A stretch of 17,702 bases of DNA from Pseudomonadota bacterium (GTDB lineage Bacteria > Pseudomonadota > Gammaproteobacteria > Xanthomonadales > Xanthomonadaceae), in NCBI GenBank assembly GCA_023386795.1, contig JAEWJB010000171.1:1-17702 (forward strand), in the 5' to 3' direction. The first letter of the stretch is position 1; the number at the start of each line of letters is the position of its first letter. The notes under the pieces are model-generated. The model saw nothing but the letters and a program-made list of their open reading frames with translations. It did no database searches and was not told where the DNA came from. Made by a program: the position numbers and the translations under genes. Shown here piece by piece: positions 1-6,583 of this stretch.

Positions 1-166
1 ATGTCGCCCTACGAGCCCCGCATGGATGCAGTTTTTGGCGTCCCCCGCCCGGGCCTGGCCCCCGGACGCCCGCCGACAACAACCAAACCACCGACCGGGA
101 CCAAGCCAGAAATCAAGTCGCTGCTAAACTCCAAAATCCACACGCACCAAACCGGATCAAACCCAG
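1..166. other. Upstream region of the aminotransferase gene; no gene seen
   Basis: This edge segment lies before the first gene. Open frames cross it on both strands, but they run on as shadows of the aminotransferase gene, and none shows a recognisable product. I looked for a methionine-related riboswitch because of the downstream gene and saw no convincing paired structure. No promoter with both boxes stands out. Confidence 0.4.
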
Positions 167-1321
167 ATGCCCCCCGTGCCCGCCACCAAGCTGCCCAAAG
201 TCGGCACCACCATCTTTACCGTGATGTCGCAGCTGGCGGCCGAGCACAAGGCGGTCAACCTCGGCCAGGGCTTCCCGGATTTCCCCGTGCCGCAGCGGCT
301 GGTGGAAGAGCTCGACCGCGCGATGCGCGAAGGCCACAACCAGTACCCGCCGATGACCGGCGCGGCGCCGCTTCGCCAGGCCATCGCCGGCAAGGCCCTG
401 CGCTGCTACGGCGCCACCGTCGACGCCGACACCGAGATCACCGTCACCAGCGGCGCCACCGAGGCGATCTTCAACGCCATCCACAGCGTCGTGCGCGAGG
501 GCGAGGAAGTCATCGTGCTGGACCCCGCCTACGACTGCTACGAGCCGGCCATCGACCTGGCCGGCGCGCGTGCGGTGCACGTTGCCCTCGATCCGCAGAC
601 CTTTGCCGTCGACTGGGCCAAGGTGCAGGCCGCCATCACCCCGCGCACCCGCCTGCTGATGATCAACTCGCCGCACAACCCGTCCGGCGCGATGTTCTCG
701 GCCGACGACATGCGCGCGATGGCCGACCTGCTGCGCGGCACCGATATCTTCCTCATCTCCGACGAGGTCTACGAGCACATCGTCTTCGATGGTCGCCGCC
801 ACGAATCGGTGCTGCGCTGGCCCGAACTGCGCGAGCGCGCGTTCGTCGTCTCCAGCTTTGGCAAGACCTACCATTGCACCGGCTGGAAGATCGGCTACGC
901 CATCGCCCCGCCGGCACTGAGCGCCGAGTTCCGCAAGGTCCACCAGTACAACACCTTCGCCAGCTTCGCCCCGGCACAGCACGCGTTCGCCGCGATGATC
1001 CGCGACGAGCCCGAGCATGACGAACAGCTCGGCGTGTTCTACCAGGCCAAGCGCGACCGCTTCCGCGAGCAGTTGCTCGGCACGCGCCTCAAGCCGTTGC
1101 CGGTGCCGGGCGGCTATTTCCAGCTGGTGGACTACTCCGCGGTCAGCGACCTGCCGGACCACGAGTTCGTGAAGTGGCTCACCGTCGAACACGGCGTGGC
1201 GGCGATCCCGCTCTCGCCGTTCTACGAAACCCCGCCCGCCGGCCAGCGCCTGGCGCGGCTGTGCTTCGCCAAGAACGAGGCCACCCTCGACGCGGCGATC
1301 GAACGCCTGAAGAAACTCTGA
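167..1321 (+). CDS. ybdL: Methionine aminotransferase, PLP-dependent (YbdL/KAT type)
   Basis: A 384-residue fold-type I pyridoxal-phosphate aminotransferase of the cytoplasm. It closely resembles E. coli YbdL along its whole length as I recall that sequence, including the N-terminal KLPKVGTTIFTVMS stretch and GQGFPDF. The expected active-site elements are visible: the SPHNPSG loop with Asn171, SDEVYEH with Asp199 and Tyr202, the Schiff-base lysine Lys233 in SSFGKTYH, and the carboxylate-binding Arg364 in RLCFAKNE. YbdL relatives move the amino group of methionine, glutamine or aromatic amino acids to 2-oxo acids; in methionine salvage the enzyme would convert 4-methylthio-2-oxobutanoate to methionine. 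The ATG at 167 gives the normal family length, though its ribosome-binding site is weak. The omega-amidase gene starts 7 bases downstream and is probably co-transcribed. The exact amino donor cannot be read from sequence. Confidence 0.93.
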   Translation: MPPVPATKLPKVGTTIFTVMSQLAAEHKAVNLGQGFPDFPVPQRLVEELDRAMREGHNQYPPMTGAAPLRQAIAGKALRCYGATVDADTEITVTSGATEAIFNAIHSVVREGEEVIVLDPAYDCYEPAIDLAGARAVHVALDPQTFAVDWAKVQAAITPRTRLLMINSPHNPSGAMFSADDMRAMADLLRGTDIFLISDEVYEHIVFDGRRHESVLRWPELRERAFVVSSFGKTYHCTGWKIGYAIAPPALSAEFRKVHQYNTFASFAPAQHAFAAMIRDEPEHDEQLGVFYQAKRDRFREQLLGTRLKPLPVPGGYFQLVDYSAVSDLPDHEFVKWLTVEHGVAAIPLSPFYETPPAGQRLARLCFAKNEATLDAAIERLKKL

Positions 1322-1328
1322 GGCCACC

Positions 1329-2144
1329 ATGCAGGACCTGCGCATCTCCCTCGTCCAGGGCGACACCCGCTGGCACGACCCGGCCGGCAACCGCGAGCAT
1401 TACGCCGCATTGCTCGCTCCGCTGGCCGGCACCACCGACCTGGTGGTGCTGCCGGAGACGTTCACCAGCGGATTCTCCAACGATGCCATCGACAAGGCCG
1501 AAGGCATGGACGGCCCGACCGTGGCGTGGGTCCGCGAGCAGGCCGCGCGCCTGGGCGCGGCGGTGACCGGCAGCGTGCAGCTGCGCACGGGCGAAGGCGT
1601 GTTCAACCGCCTGCTGTTCGCCACGCCCGATGGCGGCCTGCAGTACTACGACAAGCGCCACCTGTTCCGCTACGCCAACGAGCACGAGCGCTATGCCGCC
1701 GGCCGCGACCGCCTCACGGTGGAGTGGAAAGGCTGGCGGATCAATCCGCAGGTCTGCTACGACCTGCGTTTCCCGGTGTTCTGCCGCAACCGCTATGACG
1801 TCGAACGCCCCGGCCAGCTGGATTTCGACCTGCAGCTATTCGTCGCGAACTGGCCTTCGGCGCGTGCCTACGCCTGGCGCACGCTGCTGCGCGCGCGGGC
1901 CATCGAGAACCTGTGCTTCGTGGCGGCGGTGAACCGGGTCGGCGTGGACGGCAACGGCCTGCACTACGCCGGCGACAGTGCGGTGATCGATTTCCTCGGC
2001 CAGCCGCAGCTGGAAATCCGCGAGCGCGAGCAGGTGGCCACCACCACCATCTCCGCCACCGCGCTGGCCGAGCACCGTGCGCGCTTCCCGGCCATGCTCG
2101 ACGCCGATGCCTTCCAGCTCGGGACGGTCAACGCCGCGCGCTGA
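1329..2144 (+). CDS. yafV: Omega-amidase, nitrilase superfamily (YafV/Nit2 type)
   Basis: A 271-residue cytoplasmic carbon-nitrogen hydrolase. The nitrilase triad is visible as Glu43 in LPETF, Lys109 in YDKRHLF and Cys143 in QVCYDLRFP; this last motif is typical of the Nit2/YafV omega-amidase branch. These enzymes hydrolyse 2-oxoglutaramate, the product made when glutamine donates its amino group, to 2-oxoglutarate and ammonia, which makes glutamine-driven transamination irreversible. The ATG at 1329 is preceded by TGAGG, which overlaps the stop codon of the aminotransferase gene, so the two genes are likely translated together. Length and motif order are normal for the family. The pairing with a YbdL-type aminotransferase supports this role over that of a general nitrilase. 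Confidence 0.92.
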   Translation: MQDLRISLVQGDTRWHDPAGNREHYAALLAPLAGTTDLVVLPETFTSGFSNDAIDKAEGMDGPTVAWVREQAARLGAAVTGSVQLRTGEGVFNRLLFATPDGGLQYYDKRHLFRYANEHERYAAGRDRLTVEWKGWRINPQVCYDLRFPVFCRNRYDVERPGQLDFDLQLFVANWPSARAYAWRTLLRARAIENLCFVAAVNRVGVDGNGLHYAGDSAVIDFLGQPQLEIREREQVATTTISATALAEHRARFPAMLDADAFQLGTVNAAR

Positions 2145-2235
2145 GCGCACGGCGGCTGAACGGCATGCGCCGGCCTCGGCGCCGCGCTGACGCCGGCGCT
2201 GCTAACCTCGCCGCCAGTTCACCCAGGACCTTCCG

Positions 2236-2673
2236 ATGTTCAAGACCGTGACTTTGCTGGCCGCGCTTGCCGCCGCCGCCACCTTCGCGCCGGCCGCCCA
2301 GGCCGCCGGCAACCTGGACTGCACGCTGCGCTTCAATCTCTCCGGCTGGTCGGTGTTCTACAAGACCGCCAAGGGCACCGGCACCATCACCTGCAACAAC
2401 GGCACCAGCATCCCGGTGAAGATCAGCGCCAAGGGCGGTGGCCTGACCGTGGGCAAGTCCAAGATCGTCGACGGCAAGGGCAGCTTCACCGGCGCCTACA
2501 GCGTCAATGACCTGTTCGGCACCTACGGCGGCGCCGAGGCGCATGCCGGCGCGGTGAAGTCGAGCAACGCGCAGGTGGTGACCAAGGGCGACATCTCGCT
2601 CGCGCTGGCCGGCACGGGTGAAGGCTGGGACCTGGGCGTGGGCGTCGGCAACTTCGTGATCTCGCGCCGCTGA
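2236..2673 (+). CDS. Small secreted protein of unknown function
   Basis: A 145-residue protein with a clear Sec signal peptide: MFKTV, then an Ala-rich hydrophobic core, and a likely cut after AAQA near residue 23. I do not recognise the family. The mature part is rich in Gly, Ser, Thr and Lys, has only two cysteines (in LDCTL and ITCNN) that could form a disulfide, and has alternating hydrophobic residues that suggest a small beta-sandwich or beta-barrel in the periplasm or outer membrane. The Gly-rich stretches (KGGGLTVGKSKI, GTYGGAEAHAG, GVGVGNFVI) faintly recall DUF992/DUF1134-type secreted proteins, but I would not assign either. The start is supported by AGGA seven bases before the ATG. 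It lies 91 bases after the omega-amidase gene and is followed by a REP pair and a hairpin, so it is probably its own unit or the last gene of one. Confidence 0.8.
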   Translation: MFKTVTLLAALAAAATFAPAAQAAGNLDCTLRFNLSGWSVFYKTAKGTGTITCNNGTSIPVKISAKGGGLTVGKSKIVDGKGSFTGAYSVNDLFGTYGGAEAHAGAVKSSNAQVVTKGDISLALAGTGEGWDLGVGVGNFVISRR

Positions 2674-2683
2674 CGCGTCGCGC

Positions 2684-2728
2684 GCCGCGGCTGAAGCCGT
2701 CTCCTGCAGGAGCGGCTGCGGCCGCGAC
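2684..2728. repeat. Inverted pair of GTAG-type REP elements, head to head
   Basis: Two degenerate copies of the xanthomonad REP palindrome face each other. The right copy (2706-2728) differs at only a few positions from the usual GTAGGAGCGGCTTCAGC type and keeps the trailing CCGCGAC. The left copy (2684-2707) is its reverse complement with one inserted base. They meet at CTGCAG, where a GCAG replaces the usual GTAG head. Such elements sit between genes and are moved by REP-associated tyrosine transposases. The partial copy at 17686 supports the identification. Confidence 0.75.
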
Positions 2729-2759
2729 GAACCGCCATCGGTCAAACCGATGGCGGTTC
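2729..2759. terminator. Perfect 14-bp hairpin between convergent genes
   Basis: GAACCGCCATCGGT and its exact reverse complement are separated by the three-base loop CAA. The hairpin lies 55 bases after the secreted-protein gene and only 5 bases after the stop codon of the convergent LacI-family gene, so it probably ends transcription from both sides. There is no real T-tract on either strand, so it may work mainly by stem strength or as an RNA 3' end protector. Confidence 0.72.
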
Positions 2760-2764
2760 CCGCC

Positions 2765-3820
2765 TCATTCCCGCGACGGCCACACCCCGGTCGAGCGGCG
2801 CAGGCGCATCTCGTAAGGCACCTTGACCAGCTCGCCGCGCCCGGCGTCGCCGATGTGCGCCAGCAGCTGCTCGGCGGCGATGCGGCCCATCTCGTGGCTG
2901 GGCTGCCGCACCGTGGTCAGGCTCGGCCAGATCTGCCGGGCCATCGGCATGTCGTCGAAGCCGAACACCGACAGGTCGCGCGGAATGCGCAGGCCACGCT
3001 CCTCCGCTTCATAGATCACGCCGGCGGCGGTGTCGTCGTTGGCGGCGAAGATCGCGGTGGGAGGTTCGGGCAGGTCGAGCAGGGCACGCGCGCCCTCGAT
3101 CCCCGAATCGAACGAGAATTCGCCTTCGATCACCAGTGCGGGGTCGAACGGCAGGCCGGCGCGCAGCAGTGCGTCGCGATAGCCGTCCAGGCGCCAGGCG
3201 CGGGCACCGTGCGAGTGGTGGCCGGTGATGTGGCCGATGCGGCGGTGGCCCAGGCTGGCCACGTGCACGACCAGTTCGGCGGCCGCCTCGCGCTCGTCCA
3301 GCGTGGCGCCGATCTGGCCCAGCCGGCGGCGCGGGGAGATCGAGGCATACGGCATGCCGTGGGTCTGCAGCCAGTCGAGCAGCTCGTCGTCGTCGGTGAT
3401 GGGCGGGGTGAGGATCATCCCGTCCGGGCGGTACTGGTGCAGCAGGCTCTCGACTTGGCTGCGGTAGCCGCCGCTGTTGGGCTCCATCGGTTGCAGCATC
3501 ATGCTGTAGTGGCGCGAGCGGCAGGCGTCGAGCACGCCGCCGATGATCTCCATGATGTAGTTCGACGACGGATTGTCGTAGAGCAGGGCGATCTGGTACG
3601 AGCGGTTCGAGGCCAGGCTGCGTGCGGAAGGATTAGGCCGGTAGTTGAGCGCGCGCGCGGCCTGCTCGACCTTCTCTCGCGTATCCGGGCGGACGTTGGG
3701 TTCGTAGTTGAAGACGCGCGACACCGTCTTCATCGAGACCCCCGCGGCGGCGGCGACGTCTTCGATCCGGATCCGGTTCTGTTCTTTCACGAAGGTCGCA
3801 CGTTCGGGGCAGGAAGCCAC
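2765..3820 (-). CDS. LacI-family transcriptional regulator (sugar-responsive)
   Basis: A 351-residue cytoplasmic DNA-binding regulator. The N-terminal helix-turn-helix is IRIEDVAAAAGVSMKTVSRV at about residues 17-36, followed by the hinge-helix region around NYRPNPSARSLAS. The rest is a periplasmic-binding-protein-like sensor with family landmarks such as GHRRIGHITG, FAANDDTAAGV and FGFDDMPMA. The start is uncertain. GTG at 3820 gives the full frame, while GTG at 3790 (VKEQNRIRIEDV) would give 341 residues and puts the helix-turn-helix at the usual distance; neither has a good Shine-Dalgarno. A near-symmetric lac-like operator lies at 3827-3840, just before the start, which suggests self-repression. 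The recognition-helix pair is Met-Lys. No sugar gene is adjacent, so targets and inducer are unknown. Confidence 0.9.
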   Translation of the reverse strand: MASCPERATFVKEQNRIRIEDVAAAAGVSMKTVSRVFNYEPNVRPDTREKVEQAARALNYRPNPSARSLASNRSYQIALLYDNPSSNYIMEIIGGVLDACRSRHYSMMLQPMEPNSGGYRSQVESLLHQYRPDGMILTPPITDDDELLDWLQTHGMPYASISPRRRLGQIGATLDEREAAAELVVHVASLGHRRIGHITGHHSHGARAWRLDGYRDALLRAGLPFDPALVIEGEFSFDSGIEGARALLDLPEPPTAIFAANDDTAAGVIYEAEERGLRIPRDLSVFGFDDMPMARQIWPSLTTVRQPSHEMGRIAAEQLLAHIGDAGRGELVKVPYEMRLRRSTGVWPSRE

Positions 3821-3826
3821 AGGATA

Positions 3827-3840
3827 TGCGAGCGCTCACA
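3827..3840 (-). promoter_or_regulatory. Lac-like operator before the LacI-family gene
   Basis: TGCGAGCGCTCACA is a palindrome around a central CG with a single mismatched pair in 14 bases. It is one base away from the ideal symmetric lac operator core TGTGAGCGCTCACA. It sits 7 bases upstream of the GTG at 3820 of the regulator gene (37 upstream of the GTG at 3790), so the regulator probably controls its own expression. I saw no convincing -35/-10 pair nearby. Confidence 0.6.
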
Positions 3841-4035
3841 TCACGGCGCGTCGTCGTGGCGGGCGATCGCATGCGGCGTGGCCGCCGGGTGCGGGCGTCG
3901 CGGCGATTTCATCGGGAAAACCACGCTTTTCGATATTGCCGCCGCGACGGCGGTGATCGTGCAATGTGTGCGCCACGCCGTTTTCTTGCTGTGCCGCAGC
4001 ACGCGGATGCCGCAAAGTGGATGCCACCAAAAGGA
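3841..4035. other. Gap between rluB terminator and the LacI-family gene
   Basis: No gene is supported on either strand here. The segment should carry the promoter of the minus-strand regulator gene, but no clear -35/-10 pair is visible; TTGCAC and CAATAT occur on the minus strand, but 20 bases apart. Confidence 0.4.
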
Positions 4036-4057
4036 ACGGGCGCCGCAGGGCGCCCGT
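4029..4057 (-). terminator. Intrinsic terminator of the scpA-scpB-rluB unit
   Basis: Read on the minus strand, ACGGGCGCC and GGCGCCCGT form a perfect 9-bp stem with a 4-base loop (positions 4036-4057), followed by TCCTTTTGG. The stem starts 22 bases after the rluB stop codon. A GC-rich stem, short loop and following T-rich stretch make this a classical Rho-independent terminator. Confidence 0.88.
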
Positions 4058-4079
4058 GTCTTGTCGCGTTGCGCGTGGC

Positions 4080-5657
4080 TCAGCCGCCGCGCGGGCCACG
4101 ATGGCCGCCACCCGGACGACCACCGCCGGGACGGCCTGCACCACCGCCCGGACGGCCGCCGCCACCGGGGCGGCCACCGCCACCCGGACGCGGGCCGCGG
4201 TTCTGCGCACCACCCGGGCGTCCACCGGCCGGACGGGCCTGGCCATACGGGTTGAAGCCCGGCGTGGCGTGGTCGGACGGGAAGCTCGGCGCATTGCCCG
4301 GGTGGCCATAGGGATGCTTGTTGCCCTGCGACCTGCCCTGGCCCTGGCCTTGGCCGCCCTGGCCCTGCGGACGACCGGTGTTGCCGCGCGCACCGGCCGG
4401 CTTGTTCTTTCCATACGGGCGCGGCTGCGCGTTGCCGCGCGCACCGCCCGGGCCCGCGTTGCGGTGGCCGCTGGGGCCGGTGCTCACGCCATCGGGCACG
4501 TACCAGGTGCGAAACGCGGCGGGGTTGCCATCCGGCAGCGGCTTGGGCCCCTTTTCCTTGCGCTGCTTGAACGGCTTCTGCGACTGCTTGGCCGCCGCTT
4601 CGCCGCTCACCGTCAGGCCGCCCTTGAAGCCGCCGGGCTTGCCGCGGCCACCGCGGCCGCGATCCTCGCGCAGGGTGTCGAAGCGACGCAGCTCGCGGCC
4701 TTCGTCGGCGGTGTTGTGGCCGTTGACATAGGCATTGCGCGGGCCGCCGCCGTCGCGGCCGACATGCACGGTGGCGCGGCTGGCGCGGCGCTGGCCGATC
4801 ACCGGCTGCAGGGTCAGCGCGGAAGGCTGGCCTTCCTCGAGCTTGAGTTCTGCGCGCAGCGCTTCGACCTGCGCCTGCGGCACTTCGACCGACTGGCCGC
4901 GCAGCAGTTCGCGCGGCAGCGAGATCTTGCCGTAGCGGGTGCGCTTGAGGCGGCTGACCTGGCAGCCCTGCGATTCCCACAGGCGGCGCACTTCGCGGTT
5001 GCGGCCTTCCTTGACGACCACGCGGAACCAGTCGTGCGAATCGGTACCGCCGATGCGTTCGATCTCGTCGAACTTGGCCGGGCCGTCCTCCAGCGCGACG
5101 CCGCGCGCAAGGCGATCGACGATCTGGTCGGAGACCTGTTCCTGGCCTTCCGGCGCGCGCACGCGCACGACGTATTCGCGCTCGACCTCGAAGGAGGGAT
5201 GCATCATCGCGTTGGCGAGTTCGCCATCGGTGGTGAGCAGCAGCAGGCCGGTGGTGTTGATGTCCAGGCGGCCGATGGCGATCCAGCGTGCGCCCTTCAG
5301 CGACGGCAGCGCCTCGAAGATGGTCGGGCGGCCCTCGGGATCGTCACGCGTGGTGACCTCGCCCTCGGGCTTGTTGTAGATCAGCACGCGCGAGGGCTCG
5401 CTCAGCGCGCTGGCCACGAAGCCGCGGCCGTCCAGCTCGATGCGGTCGCCGCTGCGGACCGACATGCCGGTCTGCGCGACCTCGCCATTGACCTTGACCA
5501 GGCCGTCGGCGATGCGTTGCTCCAGCGCGCGGCGCGAGCCCAGGCCGGCCTGCGCCAGTACCTTGTGCAGGCGTTCCTCGAGCTTGGGTTGTTCGGTCTC
5601 GCCGCCGCGCTTGAGCGACAGTTTGTTCAGCGAGAGCTTGCGGGGGGTGTCACTCAT
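4080..5657 (-). CDS. rluB: 23S rRNA pseudouridine synthase RluB with long Gly/Arg/Pro tail
   Basis: A 525-residue member of the RsuA/RluB/E/F branch; RluB makes pseudouridine 2605 (E. coli numbering) in 23S rRNA. An S4 RNA-binding domain spans about residues 27-85 (RLHKVLAQAGLGSRRALEQRI), and the catalytic domain about 88-265. The catalytic aspartate is Asp132 in GRLDINTTGLL, and the family motif GRNREVRRL is at 218-226. From about residue 280 the protein has a tail of some 245 residues that is low in complexity, basic and rich in Gly, Arg, Pro and Gln, ending in repeats of the GGGRPGG kind. E. coli RluB is about 290 residues and lacks such a tail of this size. The ATG at 5657 is one base past the scpB stop (GAATGAAATGAG), indicating coupled translation. 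A longer upstream reading frame only overlaps scpB in another frame. Confidence 0.94.
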   Translation of the reverse strand: MSDTPRKLSLNKLSLKRGGETEQPKLEERLHKVLAQAGLGSRRALEQRIADGLVKVNGEVAQTGMSVRSGDRIELDGRGFVASALSEPSRVLIYNKPEGEVTTRDDPEGRPTIFEALPSLKGARWIAIGRLDINTTGLLLLTTDGELANAMMHPSFEVEREYVVRVRAPEGQEQVSDQIVDRLARGVALEDGPAKFDEIERIGGTDSHDWFRVVVKEGRNREVRRLWESQGCQVSRLKRTRYGKISLPRELLRGQSVEVPQAQVEALRAELKLEEGQPSALTLQPVIGQRRASRATVHVGRDGGGPRNAYVNGHNTADEGRELRRFDTLREDRGRGGRGKPGGFKGGLTVSGEAAAKQSQKPFKQRKEKGPKPLPDGNPAAFRTWYVPDGVSTGPSGHRNAGPGGARGNAQPRPYGKNKPAGARGNTGRPQGQGGQGQGQGRSQGNKHPYGHPGNAPSFPSDHATPGFNPYGQARPAGGRPGGAQNRGPRPGGGGRPGGGGRPGGGAGRPGGGRPGGGHRGPRGG

Positions 5658-5658
5658 T

Positions 5659-6564
5659 TCATTCGCTCCGGCCGGCACGGTGCGCGTCGGCCTCAGTGGT
5701 TTCGTCTTCGTTGTCGTCCGCCGTCGCGGCCGTATCGGCGTCCGCGTCGTCGGAAGGGGTGGGGTCCTGTGCGGGTTCGTCGTCCGCCGCGACAGGCGCC
5801 GCGTCGTCTTCGGCGGCGGCATCCTGCGCGTCCGCGTCCTCGGGGCCGGCATCGGCCGCCTCGGTGGAAATCAGTTCGTCTTCGTCCTCCGCCGTGGGCG
5901 CCGCGTGGGCGTCGCCTGCATCGGCCTGGGCGTCATTGGCCGCCTCGCCCTCGTTCTCCAGCGTGGCGCCCGCGGCCAGCGGCGCGGCCGGCTGGCCTTC
6001 GCTGTCCAGCGGCAACTGCGGCTCCAGCTCGCCGATGTCCTTCAGTTCGGACAATGGCGGCAGCTCGTCCAGGCGCTTGAGGCCGAAATAATCCAGGAAG
6101 CCCTTGGTGGTGCCGAACAGCGCCGGCTTGCCGGGCACGTCGCGGTGGCCGACCACGCGGATCCACTCGCGCTCTTCCAGCGCCTGGATGATGTTGCTGC
6201 TGACCGCCACGCCGCGCACCTGCTCGATCTCGCCGCGGGTGATCGGCTGGCGGTAGGCGATCAGCGCCAGCGTTTCCAGCGTGGCGCGGGTGTACTTGGT
6301 CTTGCGTTCGGTCCACAGCCGCGAGACCCAGCCGTGCACGTCGGCCTTGACCTGGAAGCGGAAGCCGGAGGCCACCTCGACCAGTTCCACGCCGCGCTCG
6401 GCGCAGCCTTCGCGCAGCAGTTCGATGGCGCGCTCGAGGCTGCCCGGCGGTGCCGGTTCCTCTTCCGGGAACAGGCCCTGCAGCTGCGCCAGCGTCAGCG
6501 GCTGCGGGCTGGCCAGCAGGGCGCCTTCGACGATACGGGTGATCAGCGGTTGGTCCATTTGCAC
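5659..6564 (-). CDS. scpB: Segregation and condensation protein B
   Basis: A 301-residue cytoplasmic protein with the two winged-helix domains of ScpB over about residues 5-180, including the family stretches LETLALIAYRQPITRGEIEQVRG (spanning roughly 96-118), VSSNIIQALEE and the FGTTKGFLDYFGL segment. ScpB dimers bind the kleisin ScpA and, with SMC, form the condensin that compacts and separates chromosomes. The last 100 or so residues are a highly acidic, Ala/Asp/Glu-rich, probably disordered tail not needed for the fold. There are two possible starts two codons apart (ATG 6564 and ATG 6558). The gene lies 19 bases after scpA and one base before rluB, so the three form one operon. Confidence 0.93.
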   Translation of the reverse strand: MQMDQPLITRIVEGALLASPQPLTLAQLQGLFPEEEPAPPGSLERAIELLREGCAERGVELVEVASGFRFQVKADVHGWVSRLWTERKTKYTRATLETLALIAYRQPITRGEIEQVRGVAVSSNIIQALEEREWIRVVGHRDVPGKPALFGTTKGFLDYFGLKRLDELPPLSELKDIGELEPQLPLDSEGQPAAPLAAGATLENEGEAANDAQADAGDAHAAPTAEDEDELISTEAADAGPEDADAQDAAAEDDAAPVAADDEPAQDPTPSDDADADTAATADDNEDETTEADAHRAGRSE

Positions 6565-6583
6565 GATCGAGGTGTCTTTCGGC

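Noticed and set aside
1..166. Possible SAM riboswitch or other methionine-linked leader before the aminotransferase
   Set aside because: I could not draw the conserved helices of any SAM riboswitch class, and there is no terminator or anti-terminator arrangement.
113..1390. 425-codon minus-strand frame opposite the aminotransferase gene
   Set aside because: The plus strand shows all PLP-enzyme residues; the minus translation has no recognisable domain.
4080..4220. Short tandem repeats in the 3' part of rluB as a CRISPR-like or satellite array
   Set aside because: The repeats are codon-based (Gly-Gly-Arg-Pro) inside an intact reading frame, with no spacers of constant length.
5658..5852. N-terminal extension of rluB into scpB
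   Set aside because: The added residues are Arg/Pro/Thr-rich and arise from reading scpB in another frame; the ATG at 5657 gives the S4-domain start expected of the family.
3966..6080. 704-codon plus-strand frame opposite rluB and scpB
   Set aside because: Low-complexity Arg/Ala-rich translation with no motifs; the minus strand carries the catalytic and winged-helix motifs of RluB and ScpB.
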